Origin: Algoriphagus halophilus
Lineage (GTDB): Bacteria > Bacteroidota > Bacteroidia > Cytophagales > Cyclobacteriaceae
Direction: 5' to 3'
Assembly: GCF_900129785.1 (NCBI RefSeq)
Contig: NZ_FSRC01000001.1
Span: 2,480,001 to 2,544,000 of the forward strand
Length of the DNA stretch: 64,000 nt
Shown here: one piece after another, positions 17,879-25,491 of the stretch
Numbering within the stretch: the stretch's first letter is position 1
Layout: each line of letters begins with the position of its first letter
Made by a program: the position numbers and the translations under genes
The notes under the pieces: generated by a model
Told to the model about the DNA's origin: nothing
What the model saw: the letters and a program-made list of their open reading frames with translations, nothing else
The model's database searches: none

Positions 17879-19170
17879 TCAAATACACTCATGTTTTTGG
17901 CATTGGTCCGGATGACATCATCCAACTCTTTCGCCAATGGCTTGAGGTATGAAAAATATTTTTGATTTTCTATATCCAGTTGATGAGGGTCGATCAAATC
18001 CAAAAGCCCCAACATGGAAGACAATGGAGAGCGCAACACGTGGGAAGGCTTTAATGCCAGCTCCTTCAGCTTTTTATTTTCATTCTGAATCTCTACCAAT
18101 TTATTTCCCCAAGCAGAAATGTCTATCGCTTGTATCAAGGCCGCAACTCGATCTCCATTTGGATTCAAAACAGGCTTTACATTCACTTTCCAAAACCCAA
18201 ACTCATCCTCATTCAGTTTGAGATTCAGTTCTATTTCGGAGGAACTTCCTTTTAAAAGGCATTTCCTTACATTTTCCTTTAATTGAGTAAATCTAGAGGA
18301 ATCGGAAGTGAATTGGAGCTTTGATCCCTCTTGGAATTTCGAGCCAGACCAGGATTCTGAAAGTACTTTACCCGCATTATTTTGCTGGATCAAATTCATA
18401 TCCGAATCCACCACCCAAACAGAACCAGGAATTGCTGTTAACTGAGTTTCACTAAATGGTTTTGAAGTTTGAAGAGAAAATGGTTCTTTCATTTTTGGAA
18501 GAAAAAAAAGTTGATACCCTTTTTTATGTTGGACCATTAAGCCCGTGAATTCATGACCTAGTTTGGAATCTTTTAGAGGTAGAAATTGGGAGCTCTCATG
18601 ACTCAACGACAAGCTCCTCCAGGAGGTATTGGTTACTATTTCCAAACCAAGCTCGGAATCAAAAATTCGTTTATCAGAAAATTCATCCAAGTCTATACCA
18701 AGCCAATTTCTGACAACATCCTCGACTTCAATTACACAGAAATTCTCGTCTAAAAGTAAACTTGGTAAACCCAGGATATCACTAAGATTATCCAAAGGTA
18801 TTTCCTGCTTTAGAAACTGAAAATCTATCCCTATCCCAACTACACCTAATAAGTCCATGTCAAGATTGGTGATGACTGAAAACTCAATCCAAACCTTCGG
18901 ATTGTTTCTACCTCCTCTCAATTCTAATAATAAGTGCTGCTTTTCTTTTGGACAAGACAATAACTCATCCATGGTATTTGCAAAATCTCTACAGGAGCTT
19001 TCAGACAAATACGAAGACAAGGAAGCAGTTTCTACTCCCTCAACAGCCTCTTTAAAGATTTTATTAGAGTCCAATAGATTTCCTTCCACATCCATCAGGA
19101 TGAGAAAAAAATGATTAGAATCCATTAAAACCTCCGGAATAAGATTTTCTATTTTTTCAGCACTAATCAC
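17875..19170 (-). CDS. PAS-domain signalling protein with histidine-kinase dimerisation helix but no ATPase domain
   Basis: The gene starts with GTG and encodes 431 residues without a signal peptide. Three PAS-like segments are apparent: about 15-130 (FFLILMDVEGNLLDSNKIF, GVVGIGIDF), about 130-235 (PSLLLDENFCVIEVEDVV) and about 235-350 (SVWVVDSDMNLIQQNNAGK, FWKVNVKPVLNPNGDRVAAL). Near the end KELALKPSHVLRSPLSSMLG matches an HisKA dimerisation helix with phospho-acceptor-like His377. About 50 residues later the protein stops; no N, G1 or G2 box of HATPase_c is present. The downstream DNA is another gene on the opposite strand, so there is no simple frameshifted kinase tail. It may be a phosphotransfer or sensor partner for another kinase. 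Confidence 0.8.
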   Translation of the reverse strand: MISAEKIENLIPEVLMDSNHFFLILMDVEGNLLDSNKIFKEAVEGVETASLSSYLSESSCRDFANTMDELLSCPKEKQHLLLELRGGRNNPKVWIEFSVITNLDMDLLGVVGIGIDFQFLKQEIPLDNLSDILGLPSLLLDENFCVIEVEDVVRNWLGIDLDEFSDKRIFDSELGLEIVTNTSWRSLSLSHESSQFLPLKDSKLGHEFTGLMVQHKKGYQLFFLPKMKEPFSLQTSKPFSETQLTAIPGSVWVVDSDMNLIQQNNAGKVLSESWSGSKFQEGSKLQFTSDSSRFTQLKENVRKCLLKGSSSEIELNLKLNEDEFGFWKVNVKPVLNPNGDRVAALIQAIDISAWGNKLVEIQNENKKLKELALKPSHVLRSPLSSMLGLLDLIDPHQLDIENQKYFSYLKPLAKELDDVIRTNAKNMSVFD

Positions 19171-19335
19171 AGCATTAAAGAAGTACTAGGTGATAACTTC
19201 TTGATTCTTTGAACTTAAAGATTGATAAAAATTATCAATTAAAAAAAGGTGGTTTTGAAGAATTTTATACTATAAATAGTCATTATTCGAATTAAAATTT
19301 TTATACGACTGAAAAAAAGTAAGTGAATAAATGAA

Positions 19336-19363
19336 AAATGCTTTTCATCCCTGAAAAGCATTT
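19336..19363 (-). terminator. Terminator-like hairpin after small gene
   Basis: A 12-bp perfect stem (AAATGCTTTTCA / TGAAAAGCATTT) with a four-base loop lies between the small gene at 19391 and the PAS gene. On the minus strand it is followed by a broken T run (TTTCATTTATTC), so it most likely ends the 19391-19645 transcript. Confidence 0.5.
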
Positions 19364-19390
19364 CTAAAAAAAAATCATTTTTTTTTGAGC

Positions 19391-19645
19391 TTATCTGTTT
19401 ACAAGCTCTTGGCTATTAAATTCAGAGTATTCTATCTCTTTTACCATCAGAATCAGTGCATTTGCAAATTCTTGCTTACAAGCAAAAATGTGGTATGGAT
19501 AATCTGGATTCGAAGTAAAAATTATCTGATTTGAGCCAAAAAAACGTTGCAGTTCTTCTTTTGAATTAGTTTTGATTTTCACAGAGTCTGATTTCAAACT
19601 GTTTCTTTCAATCAAAAAATTTCCGTTGCTCGTTTGTATTAACAT
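19391..19645 (-). CDS. Small protein of unknown function
   Basis: The ORF encodes 84 residues from an ATG, with no signal peptide or membrane segment. It mixes short strands (LIQTSNGNFLIERN, QIIFTSNPDYPYHIFACKQ) and a helix (EFANALILMVKEIEYSE), a layout suitable for a small alpha/beta fold. Support comes from the terminator-like hairpin after it and a 20-bp perfect palindrome about 50 bases upstream of its start. I do not recognise a family. Confidence 0.6.
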   Translation of the reverse strand: MLIQTSNGNFLIERNSLKSDSVKIKTNSKEELQRFFGSNQIIFTSNPDYPYHIFACKQEFANALILMVKEIEYSEFNSQELVNR

Positions 19646-19695
19646 AGTTTTAAAAGAGGATTGATCACAAATTTATAAAAGCGAAATTCAATAGA

Positions 19696-19715
19696 AATAC
19701 CCAGTACTGGGTATT
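19696..19715. promoter_or_regulatory. 20-bp perfect palindrome, candidate operator
   Basis: AATACCCAGTACTGGGTATT is fully self-complementary with no loop. It lies 50 bases upstream of the start of the 84-residue gene and about 190 bases upstream of tRNA-Ser. A perfect palindrome without a loop fits a dimeric regulator site better than a terminator, although a short T run follows on the + strand. Confidence 0.5.
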
Positions 19716-19814
19716 TTTTCCAAAAATGGAATTACGAACATGTAAATTATTTCTTTTGATTACCAGTATTTTAACAAAAAAGTAAAATAGAAATGATTTC
19801 TATGCCTCTGAAGC

Positions 19815-19846
19815 TTGTTATAATCTTATCAATTGATTTATATTTG
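19815..19846 (+). promoter_or_regulatory. Bacteroidota-type promoter for tRNA-Ser
   Basis: TTG at 19815-19817 and TATATTTG at 19839-19846 are separated by 21 bases, fitting the -33 TTG / -7 TAnnTTTG pattern. The predicted start would be about 50-55 bases before the mature tRNA. Confidence 0.6.
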
Positions 19847-19907
19847 CAACGCCTTAGGGAAACAAGGAGGTTTATTGAAGTAATTTCTTGTTCTCCTAAA
19901 GTCAAAA

Positions 19908-19996
19908 AGAGGGTTGGGTGAGTGGCTTAAACCAGCAGTTTGCTAAACTGTCGTACGGGTCAAACCGTACCGGGGGTTCGAATCCCCCACCCTCTG
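19908..19996 (+). tRNA. tRNA-Ser (anticodon GCT)
   Basis: The sequence folds as a type II tRNA. The acceptor stem is AGAGGGT with ACCCTCT and discriminator G. There is a D-arm around GAGTGGCTTAAACC, an anticodon loop TTGCTAA between GCAGT and ACTGT (anticodon GCT), a long variable arm GTACGG / CCGTAC, and a T-arm GGGGG TTCGAAT CCCCC. CCA is not encoded (GCAAA follows). The long variable arm and GCT anticodon agree on serine (AGC/AGU codons). Its 3' end is repeated at 20141-20157 and 31088-31110. Confidence 0.95.
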
Positions 19997-19997
19997 C
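19975..19997 (+). repeat. Putative left attachment core in the tRNA-Ser 3' end
   Basis: These 23 bases (GGTTCGAATCCCCCAC plus seven more), covering the T-loop, T-stem and acceptor end, recur at 31088-31110 with one mismatch. The copies face the same way and enclose the nos genes. This is the arrangement expected for attL and attR of an element integrated into a tRNA 3' end. Confidence 0.55.
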
Positions 19998-20002
19998 AAA
20001 GC

Positions 20003-20035
20003 AAGCCTTTTCGCATAGCGGAAGGGCTTTTTGTT
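20003..20035 (+). terminator. Terminator after tRNA-Ser
   Basis: A 12-bp stem with two G-T wobbles (20003-20014 with 20018-20029) and a T-rich tail follows the tRNA by seven bases. Confidence 0.7.
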
Positions 20036-20140
20036 TTTAGCTACCAAGCTTGCTTGAGTGGCTATGAAATAAAAAGACCAAAACGAAGAAGTGAGTAGGC
20101 TTGGTTTGCATCTTTCCCCCAACTAGGGAAAGGCGAAGCC

Positions 20141-20157
20141 AATCCCCCACCCTCTGC
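20141..20157 (+). repeat. Additional copy of the tRNA-Ser 3' end
   Basis: AATCCCCCACCCTCTGC repeats 19981-19997 exactly in the same orientation, 160 bases away, with no tRNA body around it. Together with an upstream GAGTGGCT (20056-20063, as in the D-arm) it may be a scar from an earlier insertion/excision at the tRNA or a degenerate tRNA copy. Confidence 0.5.
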
Positions 20158-20468
20158 CAAAACAAACCCCTAATTTCTTGATCAATAAGTAGTTAGGGTT
20201 CTATTTTTTACTTCAGTAGCGATTTCACGAGATGATTGCATTAAGTATTGTAATTCACCTTAGCACTGTTTAAATACATTTCAATGTTTCGTACATTTCG
20301 TACGGTACGGGAAGTACGAGCCCTGAGCATCCCCCAATAGTTGGACAGATTTTCTAAGACTTCAAGTATACGGAGGCCGGATGAGTTTTCCATATTTCCA
20401 CACCTCAAGATCCTGTTTTAGATTTTTAGGATAGTGTGGGAATGTGGTAAACTCGGTTTCATGCCACC
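20158..20468. other. Non-coding left end of the nos island
   Basis: About 310 bases without a supportable gene. A 33-base stretch (20287-20319) contains four GTAC tetramers, including two TTTCGTAC direct repeats and the near-palindrome CGTACGGTACG. I see no terminator with a good T run for the leftward nos transcript. A minus-strand frame reaching from 20679 to 20362 is treated as a shadow of the gene above it. Confidence 0.5.
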
Positions 20469-21566
20469 TCAAGGTTTTCGAATCAATTTGTGATGAAAAT
20501 TGATCGCTTTTTCCTTTCTTACATTTACCATTAATAAGCCCACCACATTTACTATAAAAATCAGGATCACTACTCCATTGATAAATCCACCAACTTGTTT
20601 CCAACTTAAAAATGAAAGAAAATCCCCCAAAATTCGGACAACCAGGGAAAGCTGAAAAATCCCCACCCAAAAGTACCATACCGAATGATAGGGTTTTGAA
20701 GCCAATCCCAAAACTCCCGGTAAGATAATCGGGGCATGAGCAAAAATCATAGAGAACACAAACCCCAAAAAGAAGCTGTGTATCAGTGCATCATAGGAGA
20801 TACTTCCTGATTGATTAAAGAGAAAAAAAATCCCAGCCACAGCTAACCAACTATATGCAAAACTCAACGTAAGTGCTGAGAATCGATGAATCCCAGGCTT
20901 TTTGATAGATTTCCTCACCATATCATAAAGCAAAAGCCAAAAGCCAATTCCTGTCATGGAAATCCCGGTCAGTAGTTGTCCTCCCAAGTGAAAAGGAAGT
21001 ACACAGGAAATAACAAATAAAAGGAGAAACAACATGAGAATATTCTTTTTGAACTGGCTCAAAGGAAGAAAACGTGTTAGCTCCATCCTCTCTCCCACAA
21101 TCGTCAAAAGCAAAAATCCCATCCACCAAATAATAGAATTGGCATATTTTTGAAAAATCAGCAAATGAGCATTTCCAACCAGCCACATGGCCGAACCGAC
21201 CCACATCATTTGATACCCCAGTTCTGTTTGCTTTAGATTAATCAGGTAAAAGACGAAAACCAAGCCCAATGAACCGATGATCAAGCAGGAAAAGGCTATT
21301 TGATTCCAATTAAGATAGAAAAATAAAAGGCTGGAAGCATTGATTATGGGCAAAGCAAAAAGCCACTTCTTTTTGAACGTGACTATGCGTTCGATTAAAA
21401 TGACCGTTCCCAAAAAGCTACCCGTCATCATGGCTCCATGGTGCAGGAATACTCTGGAAACCGGAAGATCTAATCCCAATCGAAACCAACCAGTCAGGAT
21501 GCCTGAAAGCAGACAGGCAAAGACTAAGAGCAGTAGAGGAGCTTTATTGAGCAATAGCTTTTTCAT
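20469..21566 (-). CDS. Polytopic membrane protein, NnrS-like, last gene of nos module
   Basis: The 365-residue product has about ten to twelve hydrophobic helices. Histidines lie in or beside helices in FLHHGAMMTGSFLGTVILIER (start about residue 40) and LIHSFFLGFVFSMIFAHAP (about 265). The arrangement of H...MMxGFxxTVIxIER and HxFFxGFVxSM...HAP recalls NnrS, a heme-copper membrane protein linked to NO metabolism. I offer NnrS-like only as a resemblance. Its start overlaps the end of the upstream membrane gene by 23 bases, so the two are translated together. Confidence 0.65.
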   Translation of the reverse strand: MKKLLLNKAPLLLLVFACLLSGILTGWFRLGLDLPVSRVFLHHGAMMTGSFLGTVILIERIVTFKKKWLFALPIINASSLLFFYLNWNQIAFSCLIIGSLGLVFVFYLINLKQTELGYQMMWVGSAMWLVGNAHLLIFQKYANSIIWWMGFLLLTIVGERMELTRFLPLSQFKKNILMLFLLLFVISCVLPFHLGGQLLTGISMTGIGFWLLLYDMVRKSIKKPGIHRFSALTLSFAYSWLAVAGIFFLFNQSGSISYDALIHSFFLGFVFSMIFAHAPIILPGVLGLASKPYHSVWYFWVGIFQLSLVVRILGDFLSFLSWKQVGGFINGVVILIFIVNVVGLLMVNVRKEKAINFHHKLIRKP

Positions 21567-22758
21567 GGGACTTTATCTTTTGGGTATTGAATAGAACACA
21601 AAGAATTCCAAGCACTTGAATTAGGGCCAAAATAAAGAGTACCAAGTTTGATTGGCTGGCCATTAAAGGAAAAACCAACATCAATTCAGTCCCCCAAAAA
21701 GCCCCCAGAAACAAAAAGATGCCTGTTTTAGAGGAAATTGACTCTTGGGTGTATTTCATTTTCAGAAAAAGGAAAAACAGCCAAATAGATACAAATCCGA
21801 TCAAAACAAGATGCAGGTAAGCGATGACAATGGGCCTGGCAAATGCCATTTTGCCAAGGGATGGAAACGCCGATAAAAACATCAACACATGCTGAAGGCT
21901 AAGCGCCAGAATTCCGCACCATAGAAGGATTTTTTTCAAAAAAGAATCCGAAGAGATCAGTGCCCCTAAATGCCGCAAAACAAAAAGTAATAAATAACCT
22001 AATCCAATTATTTGGCCCCAAGCAACGATCCCAGCCAGGAAATTCCATTCAAATCCCGGCTCTGTCCACAAAGTGGATAAAATATAGGCGGGAAATATGG
22101 TCGCCAATTTTAGTTTAAAACCCCACTTGACTTCCTTGGTTTCAGTAGTTACTCCTCTCCTTTCCAAAAGCCACAGGATCAGTCCAAGCAAGGCAAATGT
22201 GAACCAACCATTGTATTGGAAATGCAAATAGAAATAAATGGTCAAATGGTAAAGGTCATTTTTCCCATGAATCGCCGAAATCGGTCCCAACGCAAAGGGA
22301 GCTAGGTTTGAAACCGTCATCAGGATCAGGGCCCATTTTACAAATTGAAAAGAAAGCTGATGCGTTTGGGGCAAATTGGACTGGACAGCCCTGATAAAAT
22401 TCCAGGCAAAATAAATGGTGCAAAGTGCATGAATGGTGGAAAAAATAATGGACCAAAGTGCATACCCAGTCCAGGGAAAGGTAGCCAACATTCCCAAATT
22501 TGCTCCCTGCAAAATCATAAAAAGCAATGGATATTTCCCTGATTTCAGCTTATCTGGAGGCAAATATGCATATGACAACAATACATAAAGTGCCATAAAA
22601 ACCCAACCCAAAAATGCCAAATGTGAATGTCCATGTAGGACGAATTGAAAATTGAATCCCGGAATGGAATGAACGAAATAAAAACGCATAAGGCTCCCGA
22701 TAATCCCAACAATCAGCAAATTGAAAATTGCGATCTGGTTGCCTCTGCTTAGGTTCAT
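21544..22758 (-). CDS. Polytopic membrane protein with histidine clusters, nos-associated
   Basis: The 404-residue product has about 11-12 predicted membrane helices. Helical histidines occur in FQFVLHGHSHLAFLGWVFMA (about residue 37-56), YFYLHFQYNGWFTFAL (about 178) and SLQHVLMFL, a layout like heme-binding subunit-I-type or NnrS-type proteins. No complete heme-copper oxidase motif is visible, so oxidase activity is not claimed. It lies 18 bases after nosY and overlaps the NnrS-like gene. Its position suggests a role in electron delivery or NO handling for NosZ. Confidence 0.65.
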   Translation of the reverse strand: MNLSRGNQIAIFNLLIVGIIGSLMRFYFVHSIPGFNFQFVLHGHSHLAFLGWVFMALYVLLSYAYLPPDKLKSGKYPLLFMILQGANLGMLATFPWTGYALWSIIFSTIHALCTIYFAWNFIRAVQSNLPQTHQLSFQFVKWALILMTVSNLAPFALGPISAIHGKNDLYHLTIYFYLHFQYNGWFTFALLGLILWLLERRGVTTETKEVKWGFKLKLATIFPAYILSTLWTEPGFEWNFLAGIVAWGQIIGLGYLLLFVLRHLGALISSDSFLKKILLWCGILALSLQHVLMFLSAFPSLGKMAFARPIVIAYLHLVLIGFVSIWLFFLFLKMKYTQESISSKTGIFLFLGAFWGTELMLVFPLMASQSNLVLFILALIQVLGILCVLFNTQKIKSHEKAIAQ

Positions 22759-22776
22759 ATCTTTGATTTTTGAGGT

Positions 22777-23559
22777 TTAGAAGTTCTTTTTACGGGCCTT
22801 TCGAATCATTAAAATAAGAGGGATAATCGTCCAGATCAAAAGCATGGTCCAAGAGGCAATCAATCCAAGCCCAGTACCAAAAAAGCGCTGGAATAATGCT
22901 CCGGTATATCCCAAAAGTGCAGAGATGTCGAGTTTGAGTAGAATCATGATTCTGGACAGGTCGATTGGATTGAGGAAGCTGGCGATCAGGGCAAAATTGT
23001 CCAGAGGATAGTCCTTAAAAACCATCATGGCTAGCAAAATCAAGCCATCGTAAATCACAGCGAAAAAGAGCCACATCAAAATCGCATATCCAAAGCCTTT
23101 GATCTTATTGGAATTAAAAAGCGCTATGCAAATGGCCAAGGCTACGAAAATAAAAGTCAAAAAGGTCCCAGAAATCAGTAGAAAGATGAAATTGAGGATC
23201 TCTCTTGATTTGAAGAGTCCATAGACCAAGAAGGGAATCCCCAAACCAATAATCAGGCTCAAAGCAAGGGAAATGGATATTCCGAGGAATTGTCCCAAGA
23301 AAATCTTCGATCTTTTGATGGGTTGGGCCAAAAGGAGTTCGGTGAATTCCCGGGAGTTGTAGAAATACATCACCCCAAAAATAGTCCCGATCATCGGAGT
23401 CAAGACCACAATGACGTTCATTAGGGTGATAATTCCCTTAGAGAGATCATTGTTGAGAAACAACAAAACAATCCCTAGCAGCAGGTAAAATCCCAAATAA
23501 ATAAAACTCCATCTACTCCGGATCAAATCCGAGAAACTATACTTGAATATCTTGATCAT
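22777..23559 (-). CDS. nosY: ABC-2 type permease of the nos maturation transporter
   Basis: The 260-residue product has six membrane segments (for example WSFIYLGFYLLLGIVLLFLN, IITLMNVIVVLTPMIGTIFG) and FYNSREFTELLLAQPIKRS, a signature of NosY/ABC-2 permeases. With NosF and NosD it forms the NosDFY complex that supports copper-sulfide cluster assembly in NosZ. The ATG overlaps the nosF stop (ATGA). Confidence 0.88.
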   Translation of the reverse strand: MIKIFKYSFSDLIRSRWSFIYLGFYLLLGIVLLFLNNDLSKGIITLMNVIVVLTPMIGTIFGVMYFYNSREFTELLLAQPIKRSKIFLGQFLGISISLALSLIIGLGIPFLVYGLFKSREILNFIFLLISGTFLTFIFVALAICIALFNSNKIKGFGYAILMWLFFAVIYDGLILLAMMVFKDYPLDNFALIASFLNPIDLSRIMILLKLDISALLGYTGALFQRFFGTGLGLIASWTMLLIWTIIPLILMIRKARKKNF

Positions 23560-24254
23560 GGCTCTAGAATTGTCGCGATTGCATGTTCTAAATCTTCAGT
23601 TGCGGTTTTTGACTTTAATTCAGTGATAGTGCCCTGGAAATAAATACTGCCTTCCAAGAGGAATACCACCTCATCGGCAAGCTCTTCTACCAAACTCATA
23701 ATATGAGAAGTTATTAGTATGATTTTACCTTTTGCTTTTTCCTGATAAATCAATTCTTTCAGCTTGATCAGGGCAACAGGATCCAAGCCTGCTGTTGGTT
23801 CGTCCAACACGATCACGGGCGTATCAAACATAAAAGTAAGGACGATATTGACCTTTTGTCTGGTACCTCCAGAGAGGTTGCCTAGCTTTTTGTCCAGGAA
23901 TTTTCCCACCCCAAAAAGCTGAACCAGTCTTTCTGGATCCGAAGGTTCATTTCTGACATCAGCAATCATTCCTATGATTTCAGAAACCGTCAAATTATCC
24001 GGAAATCGGGCGATCTGGGGCAGATAACCTATGAATTTCCTATATAAATGGCTTTTTGAAATATTCTGATTCTGATAATACATCTCTCCCGCATCCGGAA
24101 TCACCATCCCAAGCAGTATTTTAAGAAAAGTCGTTTTACCAGATCCATTGGGTCCAAGTATGGCCACGATTCCTGCCTGATGGATTTCCAGAGAGATATC
24201 ATCCAATACCTGGAGCTTTCCAAAAGTTTTTTTTATATGTTGGGCGCTTATCAT
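23556..24254 (-). CDS. nosF: ABC transporter ATPase for nitrous-oxide reductase maturation
   Basis: The 232-residue ATPase has Walker A GPNGSGKTT (residues 34-42), Q-loop YLPQIARFPDNLTV, signature LSGGTRQKV (about 128), Walker B VIVLDEPTAGLDP (about 147) and the switch histidine ITSHIM. All catalytic residues are present. Gene order D-F-Y and four-base overlaps on both sides identify it as NosF rather than a generic ABC ATPase. Confidence 0.92.
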   Translation of the reverse strand: MISAQHIKKTFGKLQVLDDISLEIHQAGIVAILGPNGSGKTTFLKILLGMVIPDAGEMYYQNQNISKSHLYRKFIGYLPQIARFPDNLTVSEIIGMIADVRNEPSDPERLVQLFGVGKFLDKKLGNLSGGTRQKVNIVLTFMFDTPVIVLDEPTAGLDPVALIKLKELIYQEKAKGKIILITSHIMSLVEELADEVVFLLEGSIYFQGTITELKSKTATEDLEHAIATILEP

Positions 24255-25486
24255 TGAAATTGTTTCATTGAGGGTGAATGATCAACCAAATCATCTGGAG
24301 TAAAAGAAGGGGAAACTTTCTCTGAGAAATTAATCAGATCTATGAAAAGACTTCTGAGCAAAACGATGGTTTCCGGAGTCTGATTGACGATGTAGGAAAA
24401 GAGCTTGACGGGTCTATAGGGTTGGTCCCCTACTCCATCCTTATCCAGATCGTATCCGCTATAGGATCCCCAGAAATTCCCATCAAAACTATTGTCGTTC
24501 ATTTTGGAGTTGTAGGAGAGGTCAAAGGAGTTACCATGGAAATTATTTCGGGAAAATTTATTGGCATAGCATCCTCCGGAAACCTTGATCGCCCAGCCAT
24601 TTTGCTTGAATGTATTGCCTATGTAATTCACTCTCGTAGATCCATCGACATAGACTCCAAGGGTGTTTTCCTGAAATGTATTGTTCAGAACCTCTCCATC
24701 ATAAATTTCTTTCAGCAAAAGGCCATAGGAAGCTGTGCCCCAGTTGTCAATAAATTGGTTTGCTTCCATTCTTATCCACTTGGAAAACATGACTGCTACT
24801 CCTGCTCCATTATTTTGAAATACATTTTCCAGGTACTCGTCATGGTTGGAAAACATAAAGTGCAATCCATAGCGGACGTTTTGATGTGTATAGTTTTCAG
24901 CAATACGGCTTTCATCCACAAACTCCAGATAAATCCCGTCACGCATACCGGAAACCTCATTTTTGAGTACTTGGACTTGTTGGGCATGCCACAGGTGGAT
25001 GCCGTTTCCCGATTGGTCCTCCTGGACAGCAACTCCCTTCACTTTATTCCCCTGAATCAACCCATTTTTAGATTTCTCTATCAAAATCCCAAAGAATGAT
25101 TCGCTGATTTGATTGTTTAGAATCTGGAAATCAGCAATCCCAAAGGTATAGATGGCAGCATAATCTTTGGTATAGCTCCTTCCTGAATTTCTCAAATCAA
25201 AACCAGAAACAGTAATGCTATCAGCCAAAAGCTTCAATACATAGCTGTCGGCCATTCCGTCAAGTATTGCTCCTTTTTCACCTATCAAAACAATGGATTT
25301 GGTGATAGAAATAGCCTTGGATGGGTAAATTCCCGCTTTTACCAAAACTGTATCACCTTTTTGGGCCTGTTCGATTGCCGTGATCAACTCCTTGAATTGA
25401 CATTGCTCACAGACATTCAGAGTCTTTGCCTGAGCATTTGAAAACAGGTAGATCAAGAGAATCAGGAAGTAAATTCGGTGTACCAT
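24251..25486 (-). CDS. nosD: Periplasmic copper-maturation beta-helix protein
   Basis: NosD delivers components for the CuZ site of NosZ from the periplasm. The 411-residue product has a signal peptide (IYFLILLIYLFSNAQA), then a CxxC pair (Cys26, Cys29). A right-handed beta-helix of NosD/CASH repeats follows (SFFGILIEKSKNGLIQGNKV, ENTLGVYVDGSTRVNYIGN, WAIKVSGGCYANKFSRNNF), ending in NFWGSYSGYDLDKDGVGDQPYRP, written here as consecutive pieces. The length is normal. It is six bases downstream of the NosL-fusion gene and overlaps nosF by four. Confidence 0.92.
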   Translation of the reverse strand: MVHRIYFLILLIYLFSNAQAKTLNVCEQCQFKELITAIEQAQKGDTVLVKAGIYPSKAISITKSIVLIGEKGAILDGMADSYVLKLLADSITVSGFDLRNSGRSYTKDYAAIYTFGIADFQILNNQISESFFGILIEKSKNGLIQGNKVKGVAVQEDQSGNGIHLWHAQQVQVLKNEVSGMRDGIYLEFVDESRIAENYTHQNVRYGLHFMFSNHDEYLENVFQNNGAGVAVMFSKWIRMEANQFIDNWGTASYGLLLKEIYDGEVLNNTFQENTLGVYVDGSTRVNYIGNTFKQNGWAIKVSGGCYANKFSRNNFHGNSFDLSYNSKMNDNSFDGNFWGSYSGYDLDKDGVGDQPYRPVKLFSYIVNQTPETIVLLRSLFIDLINFSEKVSPSFTPDDLVDHSPSMKQFQ

Positions 25487-25491
25487 GGAGT

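Noticed and set aside
19222..19238. TTGATAAAAATTATCAA as an FNR/CRP-type box
   Set aside because: The half-sites are seven bases apart rather than four, and no obvious regulated gene starts beside it; simple AT-rich symmetry is sufficient.
20362..20679. 105-codon minus-strand frame at the end of the nos module
   Set aside because: Most of it lies in another frame within the NnrS-like gene, and its composition (Trp, Lys, Cys scattered) does not suggest a folded protein.
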